Assembly: GCA_907165275.2 (NCBI GenBank)
Contig: OU015662.1
Location: forward strand, 9,679,501-9,743,500
Length of the DNA: 64,000 nucleotides
DNA from: Zygaena filipendulae
Taxonomy: Eukaryota; Arthropoda; Insecta; Lepidoptera; Zygaenidae
Direction: 5' to 3'
Shown here: piece by piece, positions 45,291-56,870 of the stretch
Layout of the letters: every line of letters begins with the position of its first letter
Numbering within the stretch: position 1 is the first letter of the stretch
The notes under the pieces: model-generated
Told to the model about the DNA's origin: nothing
The model's input: only the letters and a program-made list of their open reading frames with translations
Databases searched by the model: none
Made by a program: the position numbers and the translations under genes

Positions 45291-45365
45291 TCATTAAATA
45301 TCTCGAGTCGAAACGATTAAGGTTTACAATTACAAAGTAGAATCACCATTAATACGGAACGATAT

Positions 45366-45600
45366 AGGGTCCTTATTCACTATGACCAACAACATTCCTT
45401 GTCCGTACCGCTTGTCCCAAAAACGCATTTCCATACGTTCTAGGTGCCAAAATATTAGAAATTATTATTCTTTATGCCATAAGAAACGCTGTAACGTTGT
45501 ATTTTTTTGGAGTAAAAATTCTTTGATTACGATGGAAAGACAGTTTTTGCAGCGTGTTATCTTAACGCGGCGTGTTATGGTCATAGTGAATAAGGGCCTG
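45366..45600. mobile_element. GGGCCCTTATTC-family MITE
   Basis: GGGTCCTTATTCACTATGAC on the left and GTCATAGTGAATAAGGGCC on the right. The internal order is reversed relative to the 42835 copy (CAACATTCCTTGTCC next to the left end, CGCGGCGTGTTATGG next to the right). Confidence 0.75.
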
Positions 45601-46039
45601 GGTATAATTCAATTTCACTTGATCGCAACATGTCGACTGTCGAGACGTGGCTGTTTGGGCGATTATTTATCCACGCATCGAGCGACCGTGTAGGGAAGTA
45701 ATAGTGAAAAGGCAAGACATCTGTACGACAGCTACACATACGGTAGCGACGTGAAACTTTGCACAATTACGATTTTTTTTTACTCTCGTAACTTAAAGTT
45801 ATAGTTTGGATGATAAGAAAGATTTGGCCGCTACTCACACCGTATCGGGTTGAAGAATAAAATGTTCACCTTAATCTTATATTATAAACGAGGCAAAAAA
45901 GAACCAATGCATATGTATCAGTCTGGAAGGAAGGAATCGTTATATTACGTGGTCACGCTGGACTTTTGACTGTATGATTTTATATGGCTGCATGACATAA
46001 CGATTAGTTCATTCTTGTTTTATATATAAGTTTAAATTT

Positions 46040-47010
46040 TAAATTGACTTATCAAATCAAATCAAATCAAATATGCTTTATTGCCCCAGAAGAGAAAATA
46101 AAAACTAAGACACATAAAAAGTAAATACAGAGCAAAAGGCGGCCTTATTGCTAGAGGCAATCTTTTCAAGGCAACCTTAAGGTGATAGAGAGCTGTAAAT
46201 AGAAACTAGAAGCGGGTGCTGGGTGCACAACGTAATACCTAGCTATATACTATATAAGGATAATACAACGCTAATACTTAGATATCCTAAATATAATACA
46301 ACTTTATACTCATACATACATATGCCATATATACATACACGTAGCAATAGGTGATATAATACACATATAAAAATAAAAATAAAATGATATTTTACACTAC
46401 ATACATTAATCATAATTTCTGTAGATAGCCACTTAGAGTTAAATAGTGCCTTTGAAGTGCAGCTTTAAAAGAGCCCAATGACTCTTTCTGTCTGAGCGAG
46501 TCGGGGAGGGAGTTCCACAGGCGTATACTTTCGACAGTGAAGGATTTTTCGAAAAACCGTGATTTATGGAAAGGGACAGCAATCAGTTTAAAAGTAGAGG
46601 AACGAGGAGCACGGCCACTACAGTCGGAGCAGAACTTAAATTGTTCTTTAAGGTAGGTAGGGGCCATGGGATCATGTAGTACCTTATATACTGTATGCAG
46701 GATATGCACATTGCGCCTCAATCGGATCGGGAGCCAGCCAAGCCTAACCCTGTATTCAGAAACATGGTCAAACTTACGCAATCCATATATGAAGCGGATA
46801 CACACATTCTGCAACCGTTCGAGTTTGTCCAGCTGTTCGACAGTGATGTTGGTGTAACAGACGTCGGCATAATCAAGGATGGGCAAAAGTAAGGATTGGG
46901 CAATGGTAATTTTGGTAGAGATGGGAAGAAAGTTGCGTAGCCGCCTTAAATAGCTCAATGAGGCAAACAGTTTCCTGCTTACTTCACCGATTTGGCGGGA
47001 CCACGAGAAT
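46040..47010 (-). mobile_element. 5'-truncated CR1/L2-like LINE
   Basis: The minus strand carries a reverse transcriptase C-terminal frame (46410-47008), a roughly 340 nt 3' untranslated part, and a terminal (TTTGA)n-type tail (AAATC repeats at 46049-46070 on the plus strand). Short 3' tandem repeats in place of poly(A) are a CR1/L2 habit. The 5' end is cut near 47010. No clear target duplication was found. Confidence 0.78.
46410..47008 (-). pseudogene. LINE reverse transcriptase C-terminal fragment
   Basis: The frame reads SRQIGEVSRKLFASLSYLRR, LLPILDYADVCY, LDKLERLQNVCIRFIYGLRK, LGWLPIRLRRNVHILHTVYK and SIRLWNSLPDSLRQ. These are the conserved post-thumb segments of CR1/L2-type LINE polymerases. 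The frame is open to the truncation point and ends in TAA at 46410. Catalytic and endonuclease parts are missing, so it is not functional. Confidence 0.85.
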
Positions 47011-47118
47011 TTATGATGATAATAATTAATTATCTGTGTGTGAAAACATAAATGCTAATTGCTCATTCATTCATTGCTCTTATTTATACTAATAACAATC
47101 TTTGAAGATTAACAAGAA

Positions 47119-47295
47119 CAGGGCCCTTATTCACTATGACCAACAATATTTCTTGCTCATATTTATACCATAAGAAACGTTGTAAATGTATTTTTTTGGA
47201 GCAAAACTTCTTTGATTACGATGGAAAGAGAGATTAAGTTTTTGCGGCGTCTTATCTTAACGCGGCGTGTTATGGTTATAGTGAATAAGGGCCCA
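47119..47295. mobile_element. GGGCCCTTATTC-family MITE, short form
   Basis: CAGGGCCCTTATTCACTATG and CATAGTGAATAAGGGCCC-like ends (here with GGTTATAGTGAAT), 177 bp. It is closest to the 45366 copy in arrangement, with part of the interior deleted. Confidence 0.75.
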
Positions 47296-48180
47296 GTATA
47301 CCCAAAAAGTTTCCCGCCCATATACCCAAAAAAGTTTCACTTGATTTTTTTCACAATAATAATAAGGTTAGAGTGAATACGTGCTACTTTTGTTACATAC
47401 TACGTCATACAACTGTGTGATACTGACTCAATACCAGTGACAAGTAAATTTGACGCAGGTACGCTGCTTTCCCGGCAAGTGGGGTCGTTAATGTCTATTT
47501 GAGTAGTTCAGTGGCTGGTGCGAGGCTCTAGACTTGATCCCTGATCTATCACTTTCTCAAACAAGAGTTAGAGTGAGTAAAGGAAGGTGAGAGACAGCCA
47601 ATGGTCAAGTCTATTTTTGTTATTATATTTTGTCGAAAAATGTAAAATAAATTCATGCAATACCTATACATAGATAAAATTTATTCAGTAAGAACAACGC
47701 AGCAAATAATATAATACGAGTAAATATTCTTGGGCACACTTTACTGTATCTTTGTAGATATTAAAATTAGTGCGCTTATGACAAAAATATGTTTTGTACT
47801 AGGTACAGATGTTGGTTGATACGTTTGGTATGACGGTAAATTATATGTTTGTACAAGTAATACATGTAATCAACGTAAAAAGAGTTTTTTCCACGCCAGT
47901 GATTTTGAGATTTCAGCTTATTTACATACCAGTATTTATATGTAAATATATTATTTTAGTTTAAATATATTTTAACTGATATGTAAATAAGCTGGAAAAC
48001 CAAAATTATAGAGCTCTATTTTTAACACTATAGCGTCATTTAAAGTACTTACTGTTTTACTGACGAAAATTTGATTGGATATCATGTTTTCATGGAGGTA
48101 ATTGAGAGACTAAGAGTCTGCTGTGTAATGAAAATAAGAGCATGTAACTACCAAAAAAGTTGGTCTAATGAATTAATAAA
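47296..48180. other. no gene seen
   Basis: AT-rich DNA with a short repeat of CAAAAAAGTTTC-type words at 47300-47340 and an imperfect inverted pair, AGCTTATTTACATACCAG and AACTGATATGTAAATAAGCT, at about 47916-47995. That pair may be the ends of a small MITE. Confidence 0.4.
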
Positions 48181-48202
48181 TTATTATTATTATTATTATT
48201 TT

Positions 48203-48941
48203 TGCAGCTCACTACTGACCGTCTTTTCACGAGGGAAGAGACGGCGTAGGATGATACCTCAGCGCGGCCAGAACAAACGCTGAGGGTTATTAGGTCGGTA
48301 GATTGAGAAACCGACGGATAATTCGGGCATTGTCAAGTAATACCGCCTTCTGAATTGCCACCGTAACCGGTCCAGCACGGACATCCAACCGCCGGAGGTG
48401 ATGTTGCAGGCTGGTTGGAACTAACCCGTTCGTCGATATTACAATCGGGATGATTTCAGTGGATTTCACCCGCCACATTTCGGTTATCTCATCTGCCAGT
48501 TCGAGATATTTGGCGAGTTTATCTCGTTCAGTTTTGACGAGGTTCTCGTCATGCGGAATGGTGATATCCACTAAAAACACCTTTGATTGCTCCCGGTCCA
48601 TCATCACTATGTCAGATTTTTTAGAGGGTAGAGTCCTGTCAGTGATAATGGACCGGTCCCAGTAGAGCCGGATGCGTTCGTTTTCGAGAACTGGCTCCGG
48701 CATATACTTATAATACGGCACCCTAGAAGTCACGAGACCGTACTTTAGAGCGAGCTCTTGGTGGAGTGTTTTGGCTGCTTGGTTATGTCTGTGCAGGTAC
48801 TCAGTGTTAGAAAGAGTCGAACAACCAGAGGTAATATGGCGGATAGTCCCGCCTGGAAGACGGCACGATCAACAGATATCCACTGTGCCGTCCTTTAGAA
48901 TAAACCTACGATGGTTGTTCGTCCTGATAATCTGGTCCTGT
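48203..48941 (-). mobile_element. R4/Dong-like LINE fragment between TAA repeats
   Basis: The minus-strand frame contains a CCHC-type cluster (C..C, then HITSGCSTL, then YLHRHNQAAK), then YYKYMPEPVLEN, YWDRSIITDRTLPSKKSDIV and VFLVDITIPHDENLVK, WRVKSTEIIPIV. This is the zinc knuckle and restriction-like (PD..D) endonuclease domain found C-terminal to the reverse transcriptase in R4/Dong-clade LINEs. Both flanks are ATT/TAA microsatellites (48178-48202 and 48944-48960), the reported preferred target of Dong-type elements. A TGA at 48871-48869 falls in the zinc region (CGA to TGA is the likely change). The reverse transcriptase is missing. Confidence 0.8.
48290..48733 (-). pseudogene. restriction-like endonuclease domain of R4/Dong-type LINE
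   Basis: 147 codons stay open from the Met at 48733 to the stop at 48290. They include S-D-I-V-M-M-D and V-D-I-T-I-P spaced as in the PD-(D/E)xK-like nuclease core. The first catalytic Asp is present, but the usual Pro before it is Ser here (KKSDIV). The frame continues upstream past the premature TGA. Some of this might still be transcribed, but the missing polymerase makes it a relic. Confidence 0.75.
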
Positions 48942-49353
48942 ATAATTATTATTATTATTAGTAATTTAATAACAAGAAACGAATTCCTTTTTGTAATACA
49001 TTGTAGAAAGCTGCGATTTATTTATTTTGTATTATTATTAAGTATTTTATCAATTTGTTTATTGTTTTTTACTGTTACTTTAAAATATAGAGCCACTCTA
49101 AAGTAACAGTAAAAACTATTAATTTATTAATTAACCTATTTTTTTTTACAAATTAATAGTTGGAAATAGGTACATAAATAATTAAGTTAAAAATATAAAA
49201 AAATATCTATCAATTTTTGTTAGGTTTTACAAATTAGTAAATTAAATATATATTAATGTGGGTGATAATTTTTAATCGTTTTAGACTCGGAGAGATGTTT
49301 TTTAAATCAACAAAAATGCAGTATATTTTCGGTATACTAAGGACTATAATATA

Positions 49354-49562
49354 CTAGCGGTCCCCCGCGGCTTCACCCGCGGTAATTTCGGAGTTCACGC
49401 CGGAATTCTAGGACAAAATATAGATACACACTTTCCTCATGAATCACTCTATCTACTGATAAAAACCGCATGAAAATTCGTTGCGTAATTTTAAAGATCT
49501 AACCATATATAGGGACAGACAGACAGCGGGAAGCAACCTTGTTTTATACTATATAGTGATGA
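49354..49562 (-). mobile_element. Helitron-like short repeat
   Basis: CTAGCGGTCCCCCGCGGCTTC after an A, GGAGTTCACGCCGGAATTCT, AAGATCTAACCATATATAGG and AGCAACCTTGTTTTATACTA. Same subfamily as 20705 and 44751. Confidence 0.68.
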
Positions 49563-49962
49563 TACAGACATAACTACGCGTCTTTATATACCTACTTACA
49601 ATCATTCTTCATTATAAAATTTTCGATGCTAAAAACGCCTAATCACCTGCTAACGGAATATTAGCAATCAGCAAATTGGATAATATATCAAATCCTGTGT
49701 TGTCTTAATTCATGAAGAGATTTATATTGTATATTTGAATCGATTAATGTAGCTACTAAGTTTAGCGGTAACCAAAACTGTAAACCAAAACATCAAGAGG
49801 AAACTGCTTTAACAAAGAACTTACAGTCCTCTCCTTTATTTCTATGAGCACCGTAAGGAATATTCCTATTCCGGTATTCTTTGAATAAATTAATACAATA
49901 GGTAAATTCTTGAGACTCAATGCCAGGTAGGCTGATTAAAGTATTCTAATACTTTAAAAAAT

Positions 49963-50222
49963 AGTCTTCTAACCGCCGCACTCAGAGTAGACTTTAATAA
50001 TTACTTAGTTAAGTATAGATTTTTAAAACAAAACTGCCGCAATCAGACAAGTTTAATAAATTAATGTTAGTAGACATTTAAAAAATTAAGTTACATCTCA
50101 TTAAATGCCAATTAACATTAATTTACTGAACGTCTCTGATTGCGGCAGTTTTGTTTTAAAAATCTATACTTAACTAAGTAACCATTAAAGTCGACTCTGA
50201 GTGCGGCCGTAAGACTATTTTT
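49963..50222. mobile_element. fold-back MITE (CCGCACTCAGAG family), copy 4
   Basis: AAAAATAGTCTT then CCGCCGCACTCAGAG on the left is mirrored by CTCTGAGTGCGGCCG then AAGACTATTTTT on the right, with TA outside each end. The inner part (AAACTGCCGCAATCAGA ... GATTGCGGCAGTTTT) is mirrored too, so nearly the whole element can fold back. This copy best defines the outer ends of the family. Confidence 0.8.
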
Positions 50223-50275
50223 TACTATTAGCCGGTCCCCTCGTGCGCTTTGACGATGACCAGACTTTGGCATAC

Positions 50276-50346
50276 CGCTGGCCGCTGCCGCAGCACGCTC
50301 GTTACGCTTCTTGCTCGGCTCGTGCAACTTGGTCAGCAGTTCAAAC
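50276..50346 (-). other. possible orphan exon
   Basis: A CpG-rich island abutting the MITE. On the minus strand, after a TTTATTAG acceptor, it reads FELLTKLHEPSKKRNERAAA and reaches a donor-like G|GTATGC. Composition is coding-like, but I do not recognise the peptide. It may be an exon of an unseen minus-strand gene or a fragment carried by a transposon. Confidence 0.3.
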
Positions 50347-50769
50347 CTAATAAAGACATCAACGGGCGCAAGCGTATAGAGTCGTAGAGTAAAATTTAAT
50401 ATCTAACGTATTTTGAAATATAATATATAGCTAAGAATTTTCATATTTTAGCCCATTATGTATGATAAGGGACCGTTCAAGTATTACACAAGCACAATGT
50501 TTAGCAAAAGAAAGCTTAGCTAAGCTTATGTTATGTTTAAACATTGTTTTCTTTATTGATCCATGAAATCCGCAAAAATAAATATTGTTCATGTAATCAC
50601 CATCCAGACAGTAATCGGATCTTCTCTGTCATTTTGATGACTATTTTTATTTGATGCTCACATAATATTTGAATAATTACTAACGAGGTAAAAGTACCCT
50701 ATCTTCATACATAAGGGAACTTTTCGAAAAAAGGTTGTTCTAAAAATGTTTCAACTTTCCATTTCCCCC

Positions 50770-51092
50770 GAAAACAGTCGGCGAACCGTGCACCGTTTGA
50801 CATCAGCTGGCATGCACTAAGTGACAGCTCAGGTCTACATCTCCCGTGTGCATCATTTCACTGTGCTTCTGCATCGGCGGTCGAAATTAAAACAGCTCTT
50901 CCGAGATCTGAAGCCAGTCGCACTCACGCGGCGGTCGGGCCCACACGCGTCTCGTCACTCCCGCGCACCGAACAGCTGATCGGACTCCGCGCATCGGAGT
51001 GTGTTATCTGAAAACTGAAAGAAAATTATATATCTGTGAAAGTGACATGGTTGTGTGTTCTATTTGGATTCACTGACGGTGTTGTTGATACA
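50770..51092 (+). promoter_or_regulatory. CpG-rich promoter and probable untranslated first exon
   Basis: A sharp rise in CpG (ACGCGGCGGTCGGGCCCACA, GTCACTCCCGCGCACCGAAC) in AT-rich surroundings leads to a strong splice donor, ACA|GTGAGTACC, at 51093. There is no long frame; ATG at 51047 gives a 9-codon upstream ORF. This fits a TATA-less first exon of a plus-strand gene continuing beyond the window. CpG-rich sequence resumes in the intron at 51370-51470. Confidence 0.55.
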
Positions 51093-51359
51093 GTGAGTAC
51101 CTACCTACATTAAAAATTTTTCAAAGTTTAGGATCGTTTGGGATTTGGCGCCTTTTCACTTTAAAGTTTTGAAATTAACGAACAAAACATTTAAGTTGAT
51201 ATGTTTCAGTAACTTTTATTGCATTTTTTTAAATCTTTAATTACCTTTATGAAGAGATGTTAACTGACACGGCTCACAAAAAACCCCAATTCTCTCTTAA
51301 TTAGTGATTTGCGTTGGAAAAATCGTGCGCGTATTTAAATTATTTAGAAATCACAGTCA

Positions 51360-51480
51360 TCAATTGCAAAAAATGCACGAAATCGCCGGAGCGACGCCGG
51401 CGCAGCTCGCCCGGACACGTCGCTGCAGTGAGATGGTGGCGGCGGCGCGTGCGCCCGCGGGACTTGCACATTAATCAACT
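51360..51480 (+). promoter_or_regulatory. CpG-rich segment just inside the first intron
   Basis: GCCGGAGCGACGCCGGCGCA and GATGGTGGCGGCGGCGCGTG. It probably belongs with the promoter at 50770-51092. A short ATGGTGGCGGCGGCGCG frame is not supported as coding. Confidence 0.4.
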
Positions 51481-52146
51481 CTAGAAACGGCTTTTTTCAC
51501 ATAAATACTAGACAAGATATATTGCTCAATTCCTAAACTATTTCTCTGATAGAAAGCAAACTTCTAATATATCTCAGACAATTTTCTCTTTTTACATTAG
51601 CTAGTCTTAGTTTCCTTTATAATCAGTAATTAATTATAGCCTTTAAAAAATTGCATGACTTTTACAATAGTTTTTATAGCGGATACACACCCGCCCTATA
51701 ATATCTTCTAATCTAAGATATAAAATAAAAAAGAATTCGATATTTAAGACAGATAAATATTCGGTGATAGGTTGATATTATTCCAAATATAGAAAAGTAA
51801 CTAATGTTGAAAAAAATCGAAACGTGACATCAAGATACACATTAGTATGTACCCTATTTTACAATATATATGCCTTAATTATTTAAATAAAAAATCTTAA
51901 GAAACAGGTATGATTTTGTATAGTTTTACCCCTGGGATCTTAATGCAACATTATAGTCATCTGAAAAGTTGTTGGATGCGGCACAATTTTTTGCAATTTT
52001 CATCTAACGCTAAGATTGAGAGATCACTTTCATTTTGTCCCAAAAATCTTTTGATCTGTTCTCTGCGATGGGCTCTCGGAAACGTAATTAATCGGCTTCT
52101 TTCATTGCTCGATATTGATGCGACAGTGCCTTCTATTACGGAAGGT

Positions 52147-52492
52147 TACACAGAGAAAATAAATTAAGTACAGAAGACATATAGGCGGGGCAGGCGCGCC
52201 ACGGTTCCAAAGGAAGTTAGAGTTGCTCTAACTTGCCCAAAACTTCTTTTGCTAGTATCCCGAGTATATTTTCCAGAATATTTCCAAAACTGTGAATTTG
52301 GAAAACAGTGACTAAGTATAAAAACGTAAAAAAAAGCGTTTAATACATTCCTTTATGTTAATGAATGTATTAGTGCGTGATGAATAGTTTTGTGTGCGAA
52401 AGTCACCTGGCGATACTGCTGTTCCCCTGTTTTCATACTGAACTAAGTTGATGTCCCTTCTATCTGTTATTTTCTGTTCTGTGTATTGTCGT
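52147..52492. repeat. dispersed repeat of unknown class, copy 2
   Basis: Same order of blocks as 38627-38993, without the TA expansion. The central hairpin is GTTAGAG-TTG-CTCTAAC. The AscI-like GGCGCGCC core and CAAAACTTCTTTTGCTAGTA are preserved. The segment before CACAGAG (51985-52146) is not shared and reads differently, which suggests different 5' heads. Confidence 0.75.
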
Positions 52493-52917
52493 ATCTAGAC
52501 AGGCGTTACGTCGCGTGTGTTACATATCAGTGTGTTAGTAGTACCACTGTGTATAGTGAGAGTTAGAATGTGTAGAGTCGGCCTGAAACACGCTGGCGAG
52601 CGGTTCCGAATTAGCGATCGTTAAGAAACTGATACTGCATATTTTGTTTTAATAGCCTATCAACTGTCATGAGTTTAGTTACTATAGCAGTTCCGACATG
52701 CATGTCACAATCACGAACGACGTCTCGTCTTACGATCCCATGGTTATAGGAGACGACTGCCAACAATTTGTGTTTCGAGTACAGTTGTGTAAATAATCTA
52801 GATATCACAAAAATTATGAAAGCCGATTGATAATATTTTTGTTATACTTATTAAGTTTAAATGGTGATTCGATATTGGAATTTTCGCACGGCTTCCATAA
52901 AGAGAAGTGCATAACCC

Positions 52918-53088
52918 ATTAGTAACTCTGTCTGTTGCCTTTTCACGCCTAACTACTCAACCGATCATCGTGAAATTTTGCATACACGTTGTCAGAACTA
53001 CAGAAGAAGACATAGGGTACTTTCCTTTTTCCCGGATTCCGACGGGAACTCGGGTGACGCGGGTGAGACAGTGGGAAACAGCTTGTTG
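52918..53088 (+). mobile_element. Helitron-like short repeat
   Basis: GTAACTCTGTCTGTTGCCTT, ACCGATCATCGTGAAATTTT, GCATACACGTTGTCAG and a diverged GGTGAGACAGTGGGAAACAG end. Confidence 0.55.
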
Positions 53089-53796
53089 AATTTAAGTATA
53101 AATGGCGAATCTGATGCATAGAAGATTTCGGTCGCTCTTTCATATCAAAACAAAAGCAAACAAAAAATCTGTTCCATTCAAACTGTGCTACAATGTCATC
53201 ATAATCATTATACCACATAACTGTGGACAAAAATAGTGAGCCATTACTAATGCAGCTTAGTCACCAGCGAAATTTGGAACGGAATAGTCAAATATATTAT
53301 TAAGATTTTTTTTTAATTTTTTTTGGTCAGCTCTCGAGGAAAGTTGCCAGTGCAAAATTGAATAATTGGTCCTTAGAGCCGGATGAAGTGGTAATCATCT
53401 AAATTATTCAACAAAAAGCGCAACAAAAAAATGATATCAAAATTAACCTATTCACTAAATTTAAAACCTATGTAAAAAGACATTTTGAAATATTCTTTGG
53501 TAATAATTTGTAGATGGGTACTCGTAAATTATGCATAATGGGATGAAATTATGATCATGACCTAGTAGGTACATATGTAATATGTATATGGCACTTTCTT
53601 TTTACTTTTAAAATTGCGTTTCTTGATATTATTTCTGGTCGAATGGTTTCATCTAATGAGATTATTACTGATTTCCAAAACGTAAGGGAAATCTAGCACT
53701 GAATCGGCGAATATGATGGGAAACACGAAAATATTACTATAACTGCACAATGTTATGTTTAATTTAACTTATTATTTATGAAATTTTATTATAATA

Positions 53797-54092
53797 CTAG
53801 CTGTGCCCCGCGGTTTCACCCGCGTGAGTTTCGGGATTCCCGCAGGAACTCCAATGCAGTCTAATAACTACTCCTTATAACAACAGCTAATTAGACGTAG
53901 ACATAGACATAATATCGGTCCAACGGTTTCGGAGATTCACCCGCGTGAGTTTCGGAATTCCCGCAGGAACTCCAAACTTCTTTTATATAAACCTTGTCCT
54001 GACAATAACGAACACAAAAAAAAATAATCCAATTTGGTGCAGTCGTTTGTAAGTTATGCGCTTACCAACACATTTGACGATTCATTTTTATT
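53797..54092 (-). mobile_element. Helitron-like repeat with internal duplication
   Basis: CTAGCTGTGCCCCGCGGTTTC; the block TTCACCCGCGTGAGTTTCGG then ATTCCCGCAGGAACTCCA occurs twice (53814-53852 and 53936-53974), so a second copy inserted or the core duplicated. Confidence 0.62.
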
Positions 54093-54099
54093 ATATAGA

Positions 54100-54297
54100 C
54101 TAGCTGTTTCCCGCGGTTTTACCCGCGTTAATTTCGGAGCTCCCGCAGGTACTCCGAGATAAAAAGTACCTTATATCCTTCTCTGAACCCCTGACAACAT
54201 GTATGCAAAATTTCATGAGGATCGGTTTAGCCGTTGAGGCGTAAAAGCATAACAAACAAACATTCTCACTTTCGCATTTATCTATACTTATAATAAA
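54100..54297 (-). mobile_element. Helitron-like short repeat
   Basis: CTAGCTGTTTCCCGCGGTTTT after an A, GGAGCTCCCGCAGGTACTCC, TGAGGATCGGTTTAGCCGTT, ending in CACTTTCGCATTTATC. Confidence 0.7.
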
Positions 54298-54599
54298 ACT
54301 GTAGAGAGGTCAATTCGGTACATTGAATATATATTCAAAATTAATATTGGAGGATGAATGGTGATCGATACTGATGCCAAAAATGCAATGAGTAAATTTT
54401 TTGTCTGTCTGTCTGTCTGTCTGTTTGTATGTGCACGCATGGGTCAAAAACTACTGAAGGTATTTTAACCAAACTTGGTACGATTGTAGTCCATACTCCT
54501 GGGCAGGTTATAGGCTATATAACATAACGCTAAGACACATAAGAGCTGAGCAGTAACGATAAATTTGAAGCAAGTCGGATGAAAATGCGCTTTCGAGCT

Positions 54600-54792
54600 C
54601 TTATCCTCGCATACGTTTTCTCAATCACGCAAAAACGGCTGAATGGATTTGGATGAAATTTTGCATGCACATTGACAGAGGTACAGAGAAGACTTACTAC
54701 TTACTACTTACTTACTTACTTGGTACTTTTTATCCCGGAATTCCCGCGTGAACTCCGAAATCACCGCGGGTAAAACCGCGGGGCACAGCTAG
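54600..54792 (+). mobile_element. Helitron-like short repeat
   Basis: CAATCACGCAAAAACGGCTG, TTTGCATGCACATTGACAGA and GGTAAAACCGCGGGGCACAG then CTAG and T. A TACTTACTTACTTACT microsatellite is inserted at 54695-54720. Another 5' end (TCTATTATAAATGCGAAAG) starts right after. Confidence 0.68.
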
Positions 54793-55737
54793 TCTATTAT
54801 AAATGCGAAAGTATGTTTGTTTGTAAGGATAACTGCTTAATATTATTATGTGGTTTAATCTATTTTCCAATTTCAGTATTTGATAATAAATAAATTAATT
54901 TATTTTTGCCGCAGTTCACAACTTTTAAACGTATCCCACAAAACCCTTACAATTGTTTCCACAGCCATTATTTTATTTTCCATAAAAATTACGTAGACAT
55001 TACAAAAAAAATCGAAAGTGATTTCAATTGAGCATAAGTTGATAAAGTTATCTATTCCATCTAGTTCTATTGATATAACTCGCAGTGTGTTCTATTATTG
55101 TGATGTGGAGTAAAACAATCAGGGAATCGTCCATCGAGCAGGAAAAACCGCGCACACAACTATATTACCAAAACAAAACCGTTAAAACCTCAAATAGTAA
55201 AATAATATTTGAGAGGATTTTACACCAAATTGATTGTGATGTAGAAGATGTCGATTCAACTCTTTATTTAGGTTCCTCTATGAAGTGACTCGTGAACTTT
55301 AGTATTCTTAGTTAGGTGAAAAGTTTCATTATGTAATTTACTTTTTTTGCAAAAAAACCAATAAAGACTTTGAATTCATTTTCGAAAAAAAAGTGGGTCT
55401 ATAAAAGAAACCATCGTCATTAAAATGTGCATGGGCGTTGATAAATGAATAATATGAAATTTTAATCAAACAATTCGAGATAAGCAGCCAATAATACAAT
55501 CAGTATTGCCAACATAACACATCCCCTGTAGATATTGACCCTACAAATTAGAATTAATAGCTCTGCCTATTTTGGTGGAAACTTTATTATGTGTCTGGTC
55601 GTCTGCAGAAAATTGTCTATACGTAATTTTTTGGAAAATTCGGTGACGGGCTAATTTTAAACGGGAAAGTTCGAAATATTCTAATTTGAACTTTTTAGTA
55701 CATGTTGAAAAAAAAAGAAATAAAAGCAACATCAAAT

Positions 55738-55911
55738 TCTTACTGATATTTTAAATGGGAAAGTGAGTTTGTTTGTTTGTTACGCCTTTTACAGCTAAAA
55801 GGCTGAACCGATCATCACGAAATTTTGCATACACGTTGTCAGGGGTATAGAAAAAGATACAGGGTACTTTTATCCCATAACTTCCGCATGTGAAACTGCG
55901 GGAAAAGCTAG
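55738..55911 (+). mobile_element. Helitron-like short repeat
   Basis: TCTTACTGATATTTTAAATG start, AACCGATCATCACGAAATTT, and GTGAAACTGCGGGAAAAGCTAG then T. The GC-rich core is partly deleted. Confidence 0.62.
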
Positions 55912-56094
55912 TTACTAATGTTATCACTGTTGTTTATGATTGATAAAATAAACACTTTCCAATTTACTTTTTTCAACTTCCCAACGCTCACTTAGTAAGT
56001 ATTTTACGAGTATATTACGAAATTTCAAGTCAGTATCGTATTAAAATTGATTAGGAAACGTGTTTTAATGTCCGTAGCGACGGGTTCTTATCTC

Positions 56095-56240
56095 GTACAA
56101 TGTCAAACCGCGAGCCCTGGGAGCGTGTATCACGATGTAATTGTATTTTAATTACCAGGGTCAACGACCCCGTTCATTAAGCTCAATCGAGGAGTTAACC
56201 ACAACCGTCTAATTAATAATCACCGTGCTTTGATTCCGAT
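56095..56240. promoter_or_regulatory. candidate conserved-type regulatory block
   Basis: A non-repeat segment denser in GC than its surroundings, with TAATTA/TTAATTA homeodomain-type cores at several places and the inverted repeat GGGTC-AAC-GACCC at 56158-56170. It lies inside the presumptive first intron of the gene starting near 51 kb. Assignment rests on composition and motifs only. Confidence 0.25.
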
Positions 56241-56584
56241 TCGATTTGATATTTTATTATTTTATGATCTATTTCTGATATGAATATCATACCTACCATG
56301 TTACAATTTAGAATAAAATTGAGAGTCTTCCACGGTTTAACGAGACACGTATTGAAGCAGGTTCGGTATCTGGTTCTCATCTCAAATAGGTATCTAAAAA
56401 AAAACTTTTTTCGTAGATTTTTTTTTTATGAAATTTGAGTGCGCTCACGAATTATACCTTAAATAGGTTTATGTTCCCTTTTTCAAATTTTTATCATGAG
56501 AATTATTTTAATTAATTATTTTAGGATAATCTTTATTTAATTCCCTAATTAATAAGCTCTTCGAAAATTATTTTACGACACAGA

Positions 56585-56870
56585 TTAATAAAAAAAATTG
56601 GACACGTATTTTTTCTTTTTTTACGTAGTCAAAAAATAACGGCGATACATGGAGTTGAAATTTCGCGTGACGTCACTAACCGGTGCAGTTTAAATGGCGG
56701 CTTATTTTGGTTAGTGACGTCACGACCCCCTCACCCTAAACTTTAATGCGCTTTATCTCTGTATATTTTCATTTATTTGAAAAATCAAAAAATACGTGTT
56801 TATTGTTTTTTTTTTCTAGCGGACAGACTAATTAGAATATTGTTTTTGATTTTCAAAAGTCGTCAGCAGG
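56585..56870. mobile_element. GTGACGTCAC-bearing MITE, copy 2
   Basis: GGAGTTGAAATTTCGCGTGA, the two GTGACGTCAC sites and AACTTTAATGCGCTTTATCT match the 44966 copy in the same orientation. Both outer ends are trimmed. Confidence 0.72.

Noticed and set aside
51910..52167. 85-codon frame near the 52 kb repeat
   Set aside because: Ends inside the dispersed repeat; the other copy of the repeat does not preserve a similar frame.
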